Below, one piece after another: positions 8,605 through 17,343 of a stretch of 53,774 nucleotides of DNA. Within the stretch, counting starts at the first letter, position 1. Each line of letters begins with the position of its first letter. Location: contig CAKZQF010000173.1 in NCBI GenBank assembly GCA_937139475.1, forward strand, positions 1 to 53,774. The letters are read 5' to 3'. This DNA comes from an uncultured Gammaproteobacteria bacterium (GTDB lineage: Bacteria > Pseudomonadota > Gammaproteobacteria > Enterobacterales > Psychrobiaceae). The position numbers and the translations under genes were made by a program. Under the pieces are notes generated by a model, which was given only the letters and a program-made list of their open reading frames with translations, was not told the DNA's origin and did no database searches.

Positions 8605-9621
8605 TTAATTAACTTCGATTACTGCTTTTACGACGCCTGTTTGCGGTTTAACCCACTCAGGGAAAACCGCAGGGAAATCATCAAAGCTAGTTTTGTGAGT
8701 CACCATGCTAGAAGACTGAACAGAACCGTTACTTAGGCAGTTAACAACATGTTCAAAGTCTTCTTTAGTGGCGTTACGACTGCCTTTTAACGTCGTTTCT
8801 CGTTTATGGAACTCAGGATCGTTAAAACTGATATCGGCCTTAACTACACTAACAAATACTAATGTACCGCCATGTGCTAACCAGCCAAAAGTTGATTGCA
8901 TAGCGCCTGGGTTACCAGTACAGTCTATAATCACAGTTGGGAATTCCCCATCAGTTAATGACTCTAGTTGTGCTTTTACATCACCCTTACAATCAACCGT
9001 CGCATCGATATTTAATTCGCGTTTGGCAAAAGATAAGCGTTCTTCATTAACATCTGCAATAAAAGTTATAGCACCGGCTACCTTGGCAAATTGCGCAGCC
9101 CCCAAACCGATTGGGCCAGCACCTAACACCATGACAGTGTCTGTTTCTGACACTTCGCCGCGGCGAACAGAGTGAGCGCCAATCGCAAGACATTCAACAA
9201 CCGCAAGTTGGTCAAACGGAACGCCTTCGCTAATGACAATATGGCTAGCTGGTAAGCACAAATACTCACACATACCACCATCACGATGTACGCCAATCAC
9301 CTCAATATCGGTACAGCAATTGGTTTTACCGTTGCGACAGGCTATACATTCACCGCACTCTAAGTATGGGATAACATACGCCGCTTTGCCTATCTCTAAA
9401 TCGACTCCGTCACCGACAGCGGCGATCTCGCCTGAAAGCTCGTGACCTAATACTCTAGGGTAAGTAAAGAAAGGTTGATTACCACCGTAGGCGTGAATGT
9501 CGGTACCACACACCCCAATAGCACGTATCTTTAATAATACTTCACCTGCTTTTGGTTGTGGCTTTTCGCCCTGTGAAAAATTAAGCTCGCCGGGTTGTTG
9601 GCAAACGATTGACTTCATCAT
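8605..9621 (-). CDS. Zn-dependent alcohol dehydrogenase (L-galactonate 5-dehydrogenase-like)
   Basis: This 338-residue medium-chain dehydrogenase has the catalytic zinc cysteine in GVCGTDIHAYGG and the GHELSGEIAAVG motif. Four cysteines of the structural zinc site are in CGECIACRNGKTNCC, and the NAD-binding turn is VLGAGPIGLGA. Overall it resembles the YjjN/LgoD/RspB group, which oxidises L-galactonate or L-gulonate at C5 to tagaturonate or fructuronate. That role links the lactonase product to the reductase and dehydratase genes. An L-sugar 1-dehydrogenase role is the main alternative; only one of the two required oxidations is covered by this gene. The start has two consecutive ATG codons behind AAAAAAGGA. 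Confidence 0.85.
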   Translation of the reverse strand: MMKSIVCQQPGELNFSQGEKPQPKAGEVLLKIRAIGVCGTDIHAYGGNQPFFTYPRVLGHELSGEIAAVGDGVDLEIGKAAYVIPYLECGECIACRNGKTNCCTDIEVIGVHRDGGMCEYLCLPASHIVISEGVPFDQLAVVECLAIGAHSVRRGEVSETDTVMVLGAGPIGLGAAQFAKVAGAITFIADVNEERLSFAKRELNIDATVDCKGDVKAQLESLTDGEFPTVIIDCTGNPGAMQSTFGWLAHGGTLVFVSVVKADISFNDPEFHKRETTLKGSRNATKEDFEHVVNCLSNGSVQSSSMVTHKTSFDDFPAVFPEWVKPQTGVVKAVIEVN

Positions 9622-10042
9622 AATGTATTCCTTTTTTGCACCTTTAGGTATCAGGATATTTCAAGCTTCAAATAGCTTGTTGGTGTTCTTTAAATATAAT
9701 GTACACTTTAAGCGGGTTTAATGAAAGTGTTTTTTAATGTTTTTAGGGGATAGCATGTCAAGCGCTTGTTTCTTAATGAATGCTAAGGGTAGTTGCCAGC
9801 TATTAATAGACGGATTTAATCGAAAAATCGGCAATTGAATGATAGTGCTCTTACAAATGTTGGTGTGTTTTATATTTAGATGACACTTTTTGTCGTCGTT
9901 CATCTTGAGGTACTAGAGCCAATTTGTGCCTGGTTGCTGCCATTGCGGTTTTATTTGTGGTGGGTAGGGTATGGCAATCATGCCAACTATTTATCAAAGG
10001 TAGTAAGAATTGGAAGCAAAGGGATATTCAATCTTGAAGGCT
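9622..10042. other. Intergenic region upstream of the Zn-dehydrogenase
   Basis: This stretch holds the leader and presumably the promoter of the downstream minus-strand genes. Bottom-strand TATATT lies near 9692-9697, with only a poor -35 match 17 bases upstream. A 61-codon frame at 9718-9903 on the minus strand has no ribosome site and no recognisable domain, and I do not call it a gene. Nothing else is seen. Confidence 0.4.
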
Positions 10043-10084
10043 AAAAAAGTGCCTATCTCATAAGCAGGGGTATGAGGTAGGCAC
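10043..10084 (-). terminator. Intrinsic terminator of the sulfatase gene
   Basis: On the minus strand a 14-bp stem (GTGCCTACCTCATA pairing with TATGAGATAGGCAC, one G-U wobble) is followed directly by six T residues. It lies 23 bases after the sulfatase stop codon. Confidence 0.9.
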
Positions 10085-10106
10085 AAAGTAAATCAATAGT
10101 CTCTGA

Positions 10107-11627
10107 TTAGTGGTCGGTAAAAACGGTCTGTTTAATGCCGATTTGGTCTTTTTGAAAGCCCGGTCTGACTTTTCCAGTATAAGGTTGATAGCTGTTGGCT
10201 GGGTCATCATTCGTTAGTGGGTCGCCCACCAAAACTTTTAGTTCTTCTAGCTTAGCAGTCAGCTTAGTAATAATAATATCGCTACCTGGCTTTTTGGAGA
10301 TATCATGCATTTCCCAAGGATCATTCTTAAGGTCAAACAGCACATTTTTCTTCAGTAATGGGTAGTAAACCAGTTTGTATCGATGGTCACGAGCCATGCG
10401 TATAAAGTGACGGTAGCTGCCGTAAATGTAGTCATTCATGACATCTTTCTCACCACGTACAATAGGCAATATACTCGGGCCTTGTACTGATTCTGGTAAC
10501 TCAATACCAGCTAACTCTGCTGTGGTTGCAAAAATACTATTCAAATAGAACATACCCTTGGCTCTGGCATTTGCGGGAATACCTTTACCGACCATAATAA
10601 ATGGGGCACGGATACTGTGCTCGTATACGCTCTGTTTTCCGGCGAGGCCATGCTTACCAACGGCTAATCCATGGTCCGAGGTAAAAACAATATAGGTATT
10701 TTTAGCGTAAGGAGATTTTTCCAAGGCATCTAGAATACGGCCTATTTGATGGTCCATGTGCTCAACCATGGCGTAATACTCACCAATAAACTCTTTTGTT
10801 TGTTTTTCGGTGCGCGGGAATGTCATTAGCGCTTCATCACGAATATTGTAATCGCCGGAGTCTATCTTTGGCATAGGCACAAAATTTGGTGGTAGCGACA
10901 TGCTTTCAGCAGGGTACTTATCAACATAGGATTGTGGTGATTGACGGGGATCATGCGGCGCAGTGAATGCCACATACATCATAAATGGATTACTGTTTCT
11001 CGCTTCTTTTGTTTCAATATAGTTAATAGCAGCATCGGCAAACGCTTCACTGGTGTGCTGGTTTTTTTGTGCTTTTTCCCATTTAATGTGCTCACCAAAA
11101 TCGGTTAACCAAGGCTTCCATTGTCCGCCCTTACGAATTGGGGCCATTCCGCCCTCATGTACTGCGCGGCCGATATTGAATGAACGCTTTAGCGCATCAT
11201 CACCAACATGCCATTTACCGGTGATAAATGTCTCATAACCCGCTTTACGAAACGTTTCACCCATTAGTGGATGGTCGGTTTTATTGGATTTTGGGGAAAA
11301 ACCGGTGAAATGTAGGTTTCTGCCGGTGTTGATCATTTGTCTGCTTGGTGCACAAACCGCCCCTGACCACGACCCTTGATTATAAACATGGGTAAACGCC
11401 ATACCACTATGTGCTAACTTATCAATGTTTGGGGTTTCAATCGCCTCATTGCCTAAAGCATGAATAGTATCGATTGATTGGTCATCGGTAATAATTAACA
11501 AAATATTTGGCTTTTCGCTTTCTTCTACAAGCTCAGCGGCAAAGGTAGGGGTTAGCATTGCACAAGATAAACCACAGCTAACAAGTACAAAGCGCTGTAG
11601 GGGTTTAAGTATTGAGTTGACTTTCAT
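10107..11627 (-). CDS. Secreted type I (S1) sulfatase
   Basis: The 506-residue protein is an arylsulfatase-family enzyme that hydrolyses sulfate esters, here probably on an algal sugar or oligosaccharide outside the cytoplasm. The chosen ATG at 11627 follows AAGG and gives a clear signal peptide ending TPTFA-AE at about residue 30. The metal-binding start is ILLIITDDQS. The modification motif C-A-P-S-R is at residues 92-96 followed by INTGR, so the cysteine would be converted to formylglycine. Later SDHGLAVGKHGLAGK carries further metal and sulfate ligands. It is flanked by its own promoter and terminator, so it is probably a single-gene unit between the transporter and the catabolic genes. 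No working sulfatase-maturing enzyme is seen in the window. The sulfated substrate is not readable; L-galactose-6-sulfate is an inference from context. Confidence 0.92.
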   Translation of the reverse strand: MKVNSILKPLQRFVLVSCGLSCAMLTPTFAAELVEESEKPNILLIITDDQSIDTIHALGNEAIETPNIDKLAHSGMAFTHVYNQGSWSGAVCAPSRQMINTGRNLHFTGFSPKSNKTDHPLMGETFRKAGYETFITGKWHVGDDALKRSFNIGRAVHEGGMAPIRKGGQWKPWLTDFGEHIKWEKAQKNQHTSEAFADAAINYIETKEARNSNPFMMYVAFTAPHDPRQSPQSYVDKYPAESMSLPPNFVPMPKIDSGDYNIRDEALMTFPRTEKQTKEFIGEYYAMVEHMDHQIGRILDALEKSPYAKNTYIVFTSDHGLAVGKHGLAGKQSVYEHSIRAPFIMVGKGIPANARAKGMFYLNSIFATTAELAGIELPESVQGPSILPIVRGEKDVMNDYIYGSYRHFIRMARDHRYKLVYYPLLKKNVLFDLKNDPWEMHDISKKPGSDIIITKLTAKLEELKVLVGDPLTNDDPANSYQPYTGKVRPGFQKDQIGIKQTVFTDH

Positions 11628-11657
11628 AGTAAACCTTAATTTTGATGTTGTATGGTT

Positions 11658-11685
11658 ATTATATATAAAAGGCACTTTTGTGCAA
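11658..11685 (-). promoter_or_regulatory. Sigma70-type promoter of the sulfatase, with overlapping inverted repeat
   Basis: On the minus strand TTGCAC (11685-11680) and TATAAT (11663-11658) are separated by 16 bases, about 30 bases before the start codon. The -35 overlaps a small inverted repeat, GCAC-AAAA-GTGC, that could be an operator; I did not find the same repeat at the other cluster promoters. Confidence 0.65.
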
Positions 11686-11883
11686 TGGGTTAAACCGGGT
11701 TTTCTCCCGTCGTGCTAGATTTTTATATTAACTATCGGATTTTTCAGGTGTTTTAGTAATCTAAATCGCAGTGGTTTATCAACATTTAGACTAAATACCG
11801 TGCTATTTAAGCTACTTTATTTTCCTGTGCTTTGTAAATGAAGTGGTGGCTGGTGCCATCAGTTTGCGTTATTTTGACCGCAG

Positions 11884-11917
11884 AAACAAAAACAGAGCAG
11901 CCTAGGCTGCTCTGTTT
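11884..11917 (-). terminator. Intrinsic terminator of the FucP-like transporter gene
   Basis: The perfect palindrome AAACAGAGCAGCCT/AGGCTGCTCTGTTT is followed on the minus strand by a T-rich run (CTGTTTTTGTTT). It begins about 20 bases after the transporter stop codon. Confidence 0.88.
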
Positions 11918-11937
11918 AATTTGAAACCCTTGGTAAT

Positions 11938-13356
11938 TTACACTTTGTGGATCTTATGGGCGCGATAGCCGTAAATAGCGATTACGATGAAGCATACTAA
12001 AGGTAGGGCAAAAGAAGTTTGCACCGCTGGAATACCAGCGATTAACGAGTTGCCATCAATTAGGGTACCTTGCATTGGCGGCATTAACGCACCACCAACA
12101 ATGGCCATTACTAATCCTGCTGACGCCAAACTTGCATCATCACCGGTGTCTTTTAGTGCAATGCCATAGATGGTTGGAAACATTAGCGACATACAGGCAG
12201 AGGTGGCGATAAGGCAGTATAAGCCGGTCATGCCACCAACAAAAATGGTACCAAACGATAAGGCAATGCCACCTGCGGCTAAAACCATTAACAATTGCCC
12301 AGGACGAATGAAACCCAGTACAAAGGTACAAATAAATCGGCTGGCCAAGAAAATTCCCATCGCTACCATATTGTATTGTTGTGCTTGTGCTGCGCTAAGT
12401 CCAACAGAGGTCATACCGTAATGAATAATAAAGGTCCAACACATGATTTGTGCGCCAACATAGAAAGCCTGGGCGATAACACCTTCGCGATATCTAGCGC
12501 TGGACAGTAAGCGGGCAAAAGTATCCTTTAGCTCTTTTTTGGTTAAAGGGTGCTCGTGACTAATGGTATCGGGCAACTTACTTTTTAGAAAAATGAAGAA
12601 TAAAACGGCTACCACGATGGCAATGGCAAGGTATGGGCCGCGCACCGTAATGAGGTCGGCAGCTTGCATAGCTTGGTGTGCAACAGGTTCTGTTGTAGCA
12701 AAATCGCTAAGGGCTGCGGTTAACTTACCGTCAACAACTGACGGCAGCATATCGTTATATTCTGGGTGTGCTAATTTTTCTTGCGCTCTAAACTCCTCGA
12801 CTTTTAATTCACTTAGAATGTAGTTAGATGCAACAAACATCCCTCCTAATGACCCGATTGGATTAAAGGCTTGGGCTAAGTTGAGGCGCTGAGTTGATGT
12901 TTCAGGAGAGCCCATAGAAAGTACATAAGGGTTTGCTGTTGTCTCTAGTAGCGCAAGTCCACAAGTTAATACACACAATGCGAGTAGGAAGAAATTAAAC
13001 TGCGCTGTCATACTTGCTGGTAAGAATAATAAAGCCCCCGTTGCATATAAGCCAAGGCCTAGCAGGATGCCTGCTTTATAAGAGAATCGACGAATAAAGA
13101 TGGCCGCTGGTATCGCCATGATGCCGTAGCCGAGATAAAAGGCAAACTGCACCATAGAGCTTTGGGCGTTGGAAATCAGAAAAATATCTTTAAAAGCCTT
13201 AACCAGCGGGTTGGTAATGTCGTTGGCAAATCCCCATAGCGGAAATAATGCCGCTACTAATATAAAGGGAAGGACATATTGCTTTGCAAGGATAGGGGGC
13301 TTGGAAACGTTAACTTGGTTAATAGCGTCACCTGTTTCTTCAATGGCTGTTGTCAT
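11938..13356 (-). CDS. FucP-type MFS sugar:H+ symporter
   Basis: The 472-residue protein is a major facilitator superfamily permease of the L-fucose permease (FucP) group, with about 12 hydrophobic segments in the inner membrane. FucP-like stretches are FPLWGFANDIT in the first helix, QFAFYLGYGIMAIPAA, LLETTANPYV with the conserved glutamate, RLNLAQAFNPIGS and YVGAQIMCWTFIIHY. An extra loop at about residues 190-235 separates the halves. E. coli FucP is known to carry L-galactose as well as L-fucose, which suits the neighbouring pathway. The gene heads the cluster on its own transcript, divergent from the cytochrome gene. Confidence 0.9.
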   Translation of the reverse strand: MTTAIEETGDAINQVNVSKPPILAKQYVLPFILVAALFPLWGFANDITNPLVKAFKDIFLISNAQSSMVQFAFYLGYGIMAIPAAIFIRRFSYKAGILLGLGLYATGALLFLPASMTAQFNFFLLALCVLTCGLALLETTANPYVLSMGSPETSTQRLNLAQAFNPIGSLGGMFVASNYILSELKVEEFRAQEKLAHPEYNDMLPSVVDGKLTAALSDFATTEPVAHQAMQAADLITVRGPYLAIAIVVAVLFFIFLKSKLPDTISHEHPLTKKELKDTFARLLSSARYREGVIAQAFYVGAQIMCWTFIIHYGMTSVGLSAAQAQQYNMVAMGIFLASRFICTFVLGFIRPGQLLMVLAAGGIALSFGTIFVGGMTGLYCLIATSACMSLMFPTIYGIALKDTGDDASLASAGLVMAIVGGALMPPMQGTLIDGNSLIAGIPAVQTSFALPLVCFIVIAIYGYRAHKIHKV

Positions 13357-13521
13357 GTTGACCTCTTGTGCTTGAGTTTATCACTTTATTTAGCTTATTA
13401 GGCAATTTGATAGCATTGCGAAAATGGGCTGGAGTGATTATTATATGTAATAGACACAAGTTACTTGCTAATCTTGATGGTGTCAATCGATAAGTGTGGT
13501 TTATTAATAAAGGTTATTTTG

Positions 13522-15705
13522 ATGTATTTGTTTTGTTTACGGTTAACGCTGGCTTCTATTTTTATTTTATCACTTCAAAGTGCCAGTACAGCGCTTGCCT
13601 ATGCAGTGGATAGGTCTCAAGCGCAAAATTGTAAAAATTGCCACCAGAGTGCATATCAACATTGGCAACAATCTGATCATGCAATGGCAATGGCCCATCC
13701 CAGCAAGGATGCTGTTAAGGGTGATTTTCAACAAAGGCAAGTTGAACATTACGGCCAAAAAGCGTTTTTCTTTATCGAGAATGAGCAATATAAAGTGACA
13801 ATTTCTTATGATGATAAAGCGGATACCTACCCAATAAAATATACCTTTGGTCATTTCCCGTTACAGCAATATTTGGTCGCCACTGACAGTGGCAAGCTAC
13901 AGGTGTTGCCTTTTGCGTGGGATGCGCGCGATACAAAACAAGGTGGTCAGCGTTGGTATCACAACTATAGCCATGAGGAAATTCGACCGGAGGATAGACT
14001 GCATTGGCGTCAACCGTTACAAAATTGGAACGGTATGTGTGCCGACTGTCATTCAGATGGCTTAAAAAGAAACTATGATGCGGATAAAAATAGTTTTAAT
14101 ACCAGCTTTGAGAATATCAACGTGGGTTGTTTATCCTGTCATGGTGACATGCCAAAGCATGACCAGCGCAGTAAAAAACACACGCCCAACAACGAAGTCA
14201 CTGCCCCGAGCCACCCGACAGGCCAGTGGTTAAGGTCGGTAGGAGAAAAAACAGCTCACTGGCAAGGGCCAACTCGCGCCAATAGCTTTATGGATAACTG
14301 CTTCGCTTGCCACTCGCTACGTTCTCCATTGTCTGATGGCATCAAAGCGAATACGCCATTTTTAGACCAATTTATGCCACGGTTACCTGCTGCGCCGGCT
14401 TATCATGCCGATGGACAGATAAAAGAAGAGGTCTATGTATATGGCTCGTTTTTGCAAAGTAAAATGCATGCTAAAGGGGTTAATTGCTTGGATTGTCATG
14501 ATAAACACACGATGAAATTGAAGATAACGGGCAATGGTTTATGTTTGCAATGTCACGGAGCTGAAGTCTATAACGTAAAATCCCATCACCAGCATAATGA
14601 GGATTCGACTGGCGCCCAATGTGTTAACTGCCATATGCCGACAAACCGATACATGGGAGTGGATGATAGGCGAGATCACAGTTTTAAAATACCTAAGCCA
14701 GACCTGTCGGTTAAGTTTGATACGCCTAATGCCTGCACCCAATGCCATACGGATAAAAATAACCAATGGGCATCGGATAAGCTGGCGCAGTGGCATGGCA
14801 AGCCCAAGCCACTGCAAAAAAGTAAATACTACTTAATGGTGTTAAATAGTGGGCAGGCTATTACTGTTGCGGATCACCTTAATATTATCGCTGATGAAAA
14901 ACTCGATGTGATTAGCCGTGCTTCAGCGCTACAAATGTTAAGTTTTACAACCCAACAAATAGACATTGAGCGTCTTAAACCGTATTTAAGGCACACAGAA
15001 GATCTCATTAGGCTTAGTGCGGCAAATGCGGCCGTATTGCTAGCTCCTTCCGATAGAGCATTGGCGCTTGGCCCTTTGCTAACTGATAAGTTGAAAGCGA
15101 TTAGGGTTGCGGCAGCAAGGAGCTTAGCATCTACTGCACTTGCAAGTGAGTATATGCCTGCCTATACCAAGGCATATAACGAATTAGTAAATGCAAATAC
15201 TATTAGTAGCTGGCGAGGCGAAGGGCGAGCAAATCAAGGTGGATTAGCAATCGACACGGCCAATTTTGCTGAGGCTGAAAAAGCGTTTAAAGGAGCGATT
15301 ATAGTCGACCCTTATTTTGCTACGGGTTATATCAATTTAGCCGACCTTTATCGCGCTCAGCAGCGCCCGCAGCAGGTTGCTGCTGTACTAGTAAATGGCA
15401 TGGAGCATTTACCTAAATCAGCGCCAATAAAATATGCCTATGGTTTGCATTTGGTGCGAACACAACAGTATGTCAAAGCGACAGGATTCTTTGAGCAGGC
15501 TATGCAACTTGAGCCCACTGCCGAGCAATATTTATACACTTATATATTGTCTTTAGATGGCCAGGGAGAGGCTAAAAAAGCGTTGATTAAATTGCAACTA
15601 TTAGTAAAGAACTATCAAGCCAAGGGACGATTAAAAGAGTTGGGCTTGTACTTGGCACAGAAAAACAACAACAGAAAAGCGTACGAAGGTTTTTTACAGC
15701 TATAA
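13522..15705 (+). CDS. Octaheme cytochrome c with HEAT-like and TPR repeats
   Basis: This 727-residue exported protein has eight CxxCH haem-binding motifs: CKNCH, CADCH, CLSCH, CFACH, CLDCH, CLQCH, CVNCH and CTQCH, all in the first ~430 residues. I start it at ATG 13522, behind AAAGG, which gives a signal peptide ending near STALAYA; a longer frame begins at 13465 without a ribosome site. After the haem part come HEAT-like helices (about 470-570, ASALQMLSF, IRVAAARSLAS) and TPR repeats to the end (about 590-727). Such proteins are periplasmic or surface electron carriers of unknown partner. It is divergent from the transporter gene and ends in its own terminator. Redox partner and role are unknown. 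Confidence 0.88.
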   Translation: MYLFCLRLTLASIFILSLQSASTALAYAVDRSQAQNCKNCHQSAYQHWQQSDHAMAMAHPSKDAVKGDFQQRQVEHYGQKAFFFIENEQYKVTISYDDKADTYPIKYTFGHFPLQQYLVATDSGKLQVLPFAWDARDTKQGGQRWYHNYSHEEIRPEDRLHWRQPLQNWNGMCADCHSDGLKRNYDADKNSFNTSFENINVGCLSCHGDMPKHDQRSKKHTPNNEVTAPSHPTGQWLRSVGEKTAHWQGPTRANSFMDNCFACHSLRSPLSDGIKANTPFLDQFMPRLPAAPAYHADGQIKEEVYVYGSFLQSKMHAKGVNCLDCHDKHTMKLKITGNGLCLQCHGAEVYNVKSHHQHNEDSTGAQCVNCHMPTNRYMGVDDRRDHSFKIPKPDLSVKFDTPNACTQCHTDKNNQWASDKLAQWHGKPKPLQKSKYYLMVLNSGQAITVADHLNIIADEKLDVISRASALQMLSFTTQQIDIERLKPYLRHTEDLIRLSAANAAVLLAPSDRALALGPLLTDKLKAIRVAAARSLASTALASEYMPAYTKAYNELVNANTISSWRGEGRANQGGLAIDTANFAEAEKAFKGAIIVDPYFATGYINLADLYRAQQRPQQVAAVLVNGMEHLPKSAPIKYAYGLHLVRTQQYVKATGFFEQAMQLEPTAEQYLYTYILSLDGQGEAKKALIKLQLLVKNYQAKGRLKELGLYLAQKNNNRKAYEGFLQL

Positions 15706-15778
15706 CTTGTGTTTATTATGCATAGGGGCGAGTGATTGATTTTATTTTGGTGTTTTCAAACACTGTTTTTCTGCGTTG

Positions 15779-15827
15779 CTGCAACAAGCACGACTAAGTG
15801 TTGCTTGTCGTGCTTGTTGCAGTTTTT
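15779..15827 (+). terminator. Intrinsic terminator of the octaheme cytochrome gene
   Basis: A perfect 16-bp stem (CTGCAACAAGCACGAC with its complement, 12-base loop) is followed by TTTTT. It lies between convergent genes, 73 bases after the cytochrome stop. The opposite strand lacks a T tract, so it mainly serves the plus-strand gene. Confidence 0.92.
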
Positions 15828-15852
15828 AACGTATCGCGCGTGCGGATTTTTG

Positions 15853-17319
15853 CTATTTGACAATCTTTATCCAATCACCGGATTTAGGCTCACCACGCGG
15901 ATAAAGCCCGTTGATAAGCCGCAATTGTTGCGCAGTATAGTTACCCAGCTTGATATGTTGTGCTAACCCATCGATGGTGGTGTTTTCATTGGCCTTAACA
16001 TAGTGTATTTTTTTGGATTTTCTGTTCGTTCGCTTGCCACGCCATGGTTGAAAGCTATTAATACTTTTTAGAAAGAGCTTATCGTAGTCTATTTTTTCAT
16101 CCGCTTTGAATATGTTGCCACTAAAAAGGTAAGCACGGCTTCCCTGAAATAACACAGCGATACGCTGATCCGGTTTTCCATCTTGCCCCGCAATGAGGCC
16201 GGTATGTCCGATTAAGCCAAATTGGGCGAAGTCTTCTGAGCGCAATAACATTGGCGCTTTGGTAACTTGGCGCAAGTATTGGCTTGGTGATAAATTATTT
16301 TGATGCCTGGCGACTTCTAATTTCAACTGCGCAGCTTTGTTTTCTGGCGTCGACAGTATCGCGCTCCGCGTATTTTCTATCTGCCACTTTTCTGGAAAGA
16401 GCAACGTAAAGCCTAGGCTATTATGGCTATAGCGATTTTCCGTTGACGGTTTCTTAGGGACCATCGCTTGATAGTTAACGCCGTAAACCATGCCTTCAAT
16501 ATGCTCACGGTATTGCGCTGCGTTTACAATATTCGTTTGGTTGTCCGCCAATTTTCCTGCCTTTTCGATAACTTCCTTTAGGCGAACATCATTACGCGGA
16601 TGGCTGGAGAACAGCCCATGATAGCTTTTGGTTTTTTTCCCTTCGGTCTTTGCACGGTAACGCGCAAAACGCTCTTGATCTTTCAATACACCAATGGTTT
16701 CTACCATGGCCTGAGGGTCATATCCGGTGTTAAAAAGATATTCAGCACCAAAGCCATCTGCTTCTAACTCCATTTCCCTGCCATATCCTTTGACCGCGGC
16801 GCTACTCCAAAGGTTTGTTACATCACCGACATGCATGCTACCAGTCGTAAATACCGACATGACAGATAATACGCTCGCTCCTTTGCGGGCGGAGTCTTGC
16901 CTTACTACATGGCGTGCAGTGACGTGGCCTATTTCGTGAGCCAAAACAGCGGCAAGCTGGGCCTCGGTAGATAAAAAGGCGAGCAAGCCGCGGTTAATAT
17001 AAATATAACCGCCGGGCAGGGCAAAGGCATTGATGTCCGGCTGGTCAATAATCGTAAAATGATACTCTATCTGAGGCCGATGGCTATTTTTCGCTACCCG
17101 CTGGCCAACTGAGTTGATGTATTTGGTGAGCTTTTCGTCCTGATAAATTGGCATCGATTTAATTAATTTCTCATGCATTTCTTTGCCCATTTCTATTTCG
17201 GCGCTTTCTGACATCAACACAAAGTCAGGTGAACCCGTTGCAGGATTCATTGAGCAGCCCATTGTGACTAGAATAAAGACTGAAAGGGTGAGCCATTTGG
17301 CATGGTTTGCACTAATCAT
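15853..17319 (-). CDS. M48-family metalloprotease lipoprotein with C-terminal LysM-like segment
   Basis: The 488-residue protein is a periplasmic zinc metalloprotease of the M48 (BepA/YcaL-like) family. I placed the start at ATG 17319 behind a strong GGAGGA site. The lipobox VTMGC gives a lipid-anchored mature protein. The zinc site HEIGH is in LAAVLAHEIGHVTARH and the third ligand is in ELEADGFGAEY. After the protease domain comes a domain with FPEKWQIEN, then a C-terminal stretch (IDGLAQHIKLGNYTAQQLRL, ending GDWIKIVK) that resembles a LysM peptidoglycan-binding module. It is the last gene of the 13-gene run, 24 bases after the preceding lipoprotein. Family members process or check outer-membrane proteins; in this context it may act on parts of the envelope complex. 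Confidence 0.9.
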   Translation of the reverse strand: MISANHAKWLTLSVFILVTMGCSMNPATGSPDFVLMSESAEIEMGKEMHEKLIKSMPIYQDEKLTKYINSVGQRVAKNSHRPQIEYHFTIIDQPDINAFALPGGYIYINRGLLAFLSTEAQLAAVLAHEIGHVTARHVVRQDSARKGASVLSVMSVFTTGSMHVGDVTNLWSSAAVKGYGREMELEADGFGAEYLFNTGYDPQAMVETIGVLKDQERFARYRAKTEGKKTKSYHGLFSSHPRNDVRLKEVIEKAGKLADNQTNIVNAAQYREHIEGMVYGVNYQAMVPKKPSTENRYSHNSLGFTLLFPEKWQIENTRSAILSTPENKAAQLKLEVARHQNNLSPSQYLRQVTKAPMLLRSEDFAQFGLIGHTGLIAGQDGKPDQRIAVLFQGSRAYLFSGNIFKADEKIDYDKLFLKSINSFQPWRGKRTNRKSKKIHYVKANENTTIDGLAQHIKLGNYTAQQLRLINGLYPRGEPKSGDWIKIVK

Positions 17320-17343
17320 AATAGGTTCCTCCAAATAGATGGC

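Noticed and set aside
2674..9621. Reading the cluster as an L-fucose or L-rhamnose pathway
   Set aside because: The KDG kinase and KDPG aldolase need a C6 hydroxyl that 6-deoxy sugars lack, and no fuculose or rhamnulose enzymes are present.
9718..9903. A 61-codon minus-strand frame upstream of the Zn-dehydrogenase
   Set aside because: There is no ribosome site, no recognisable domain or signal, and it lies in a leader region; chance frames of this size are common.
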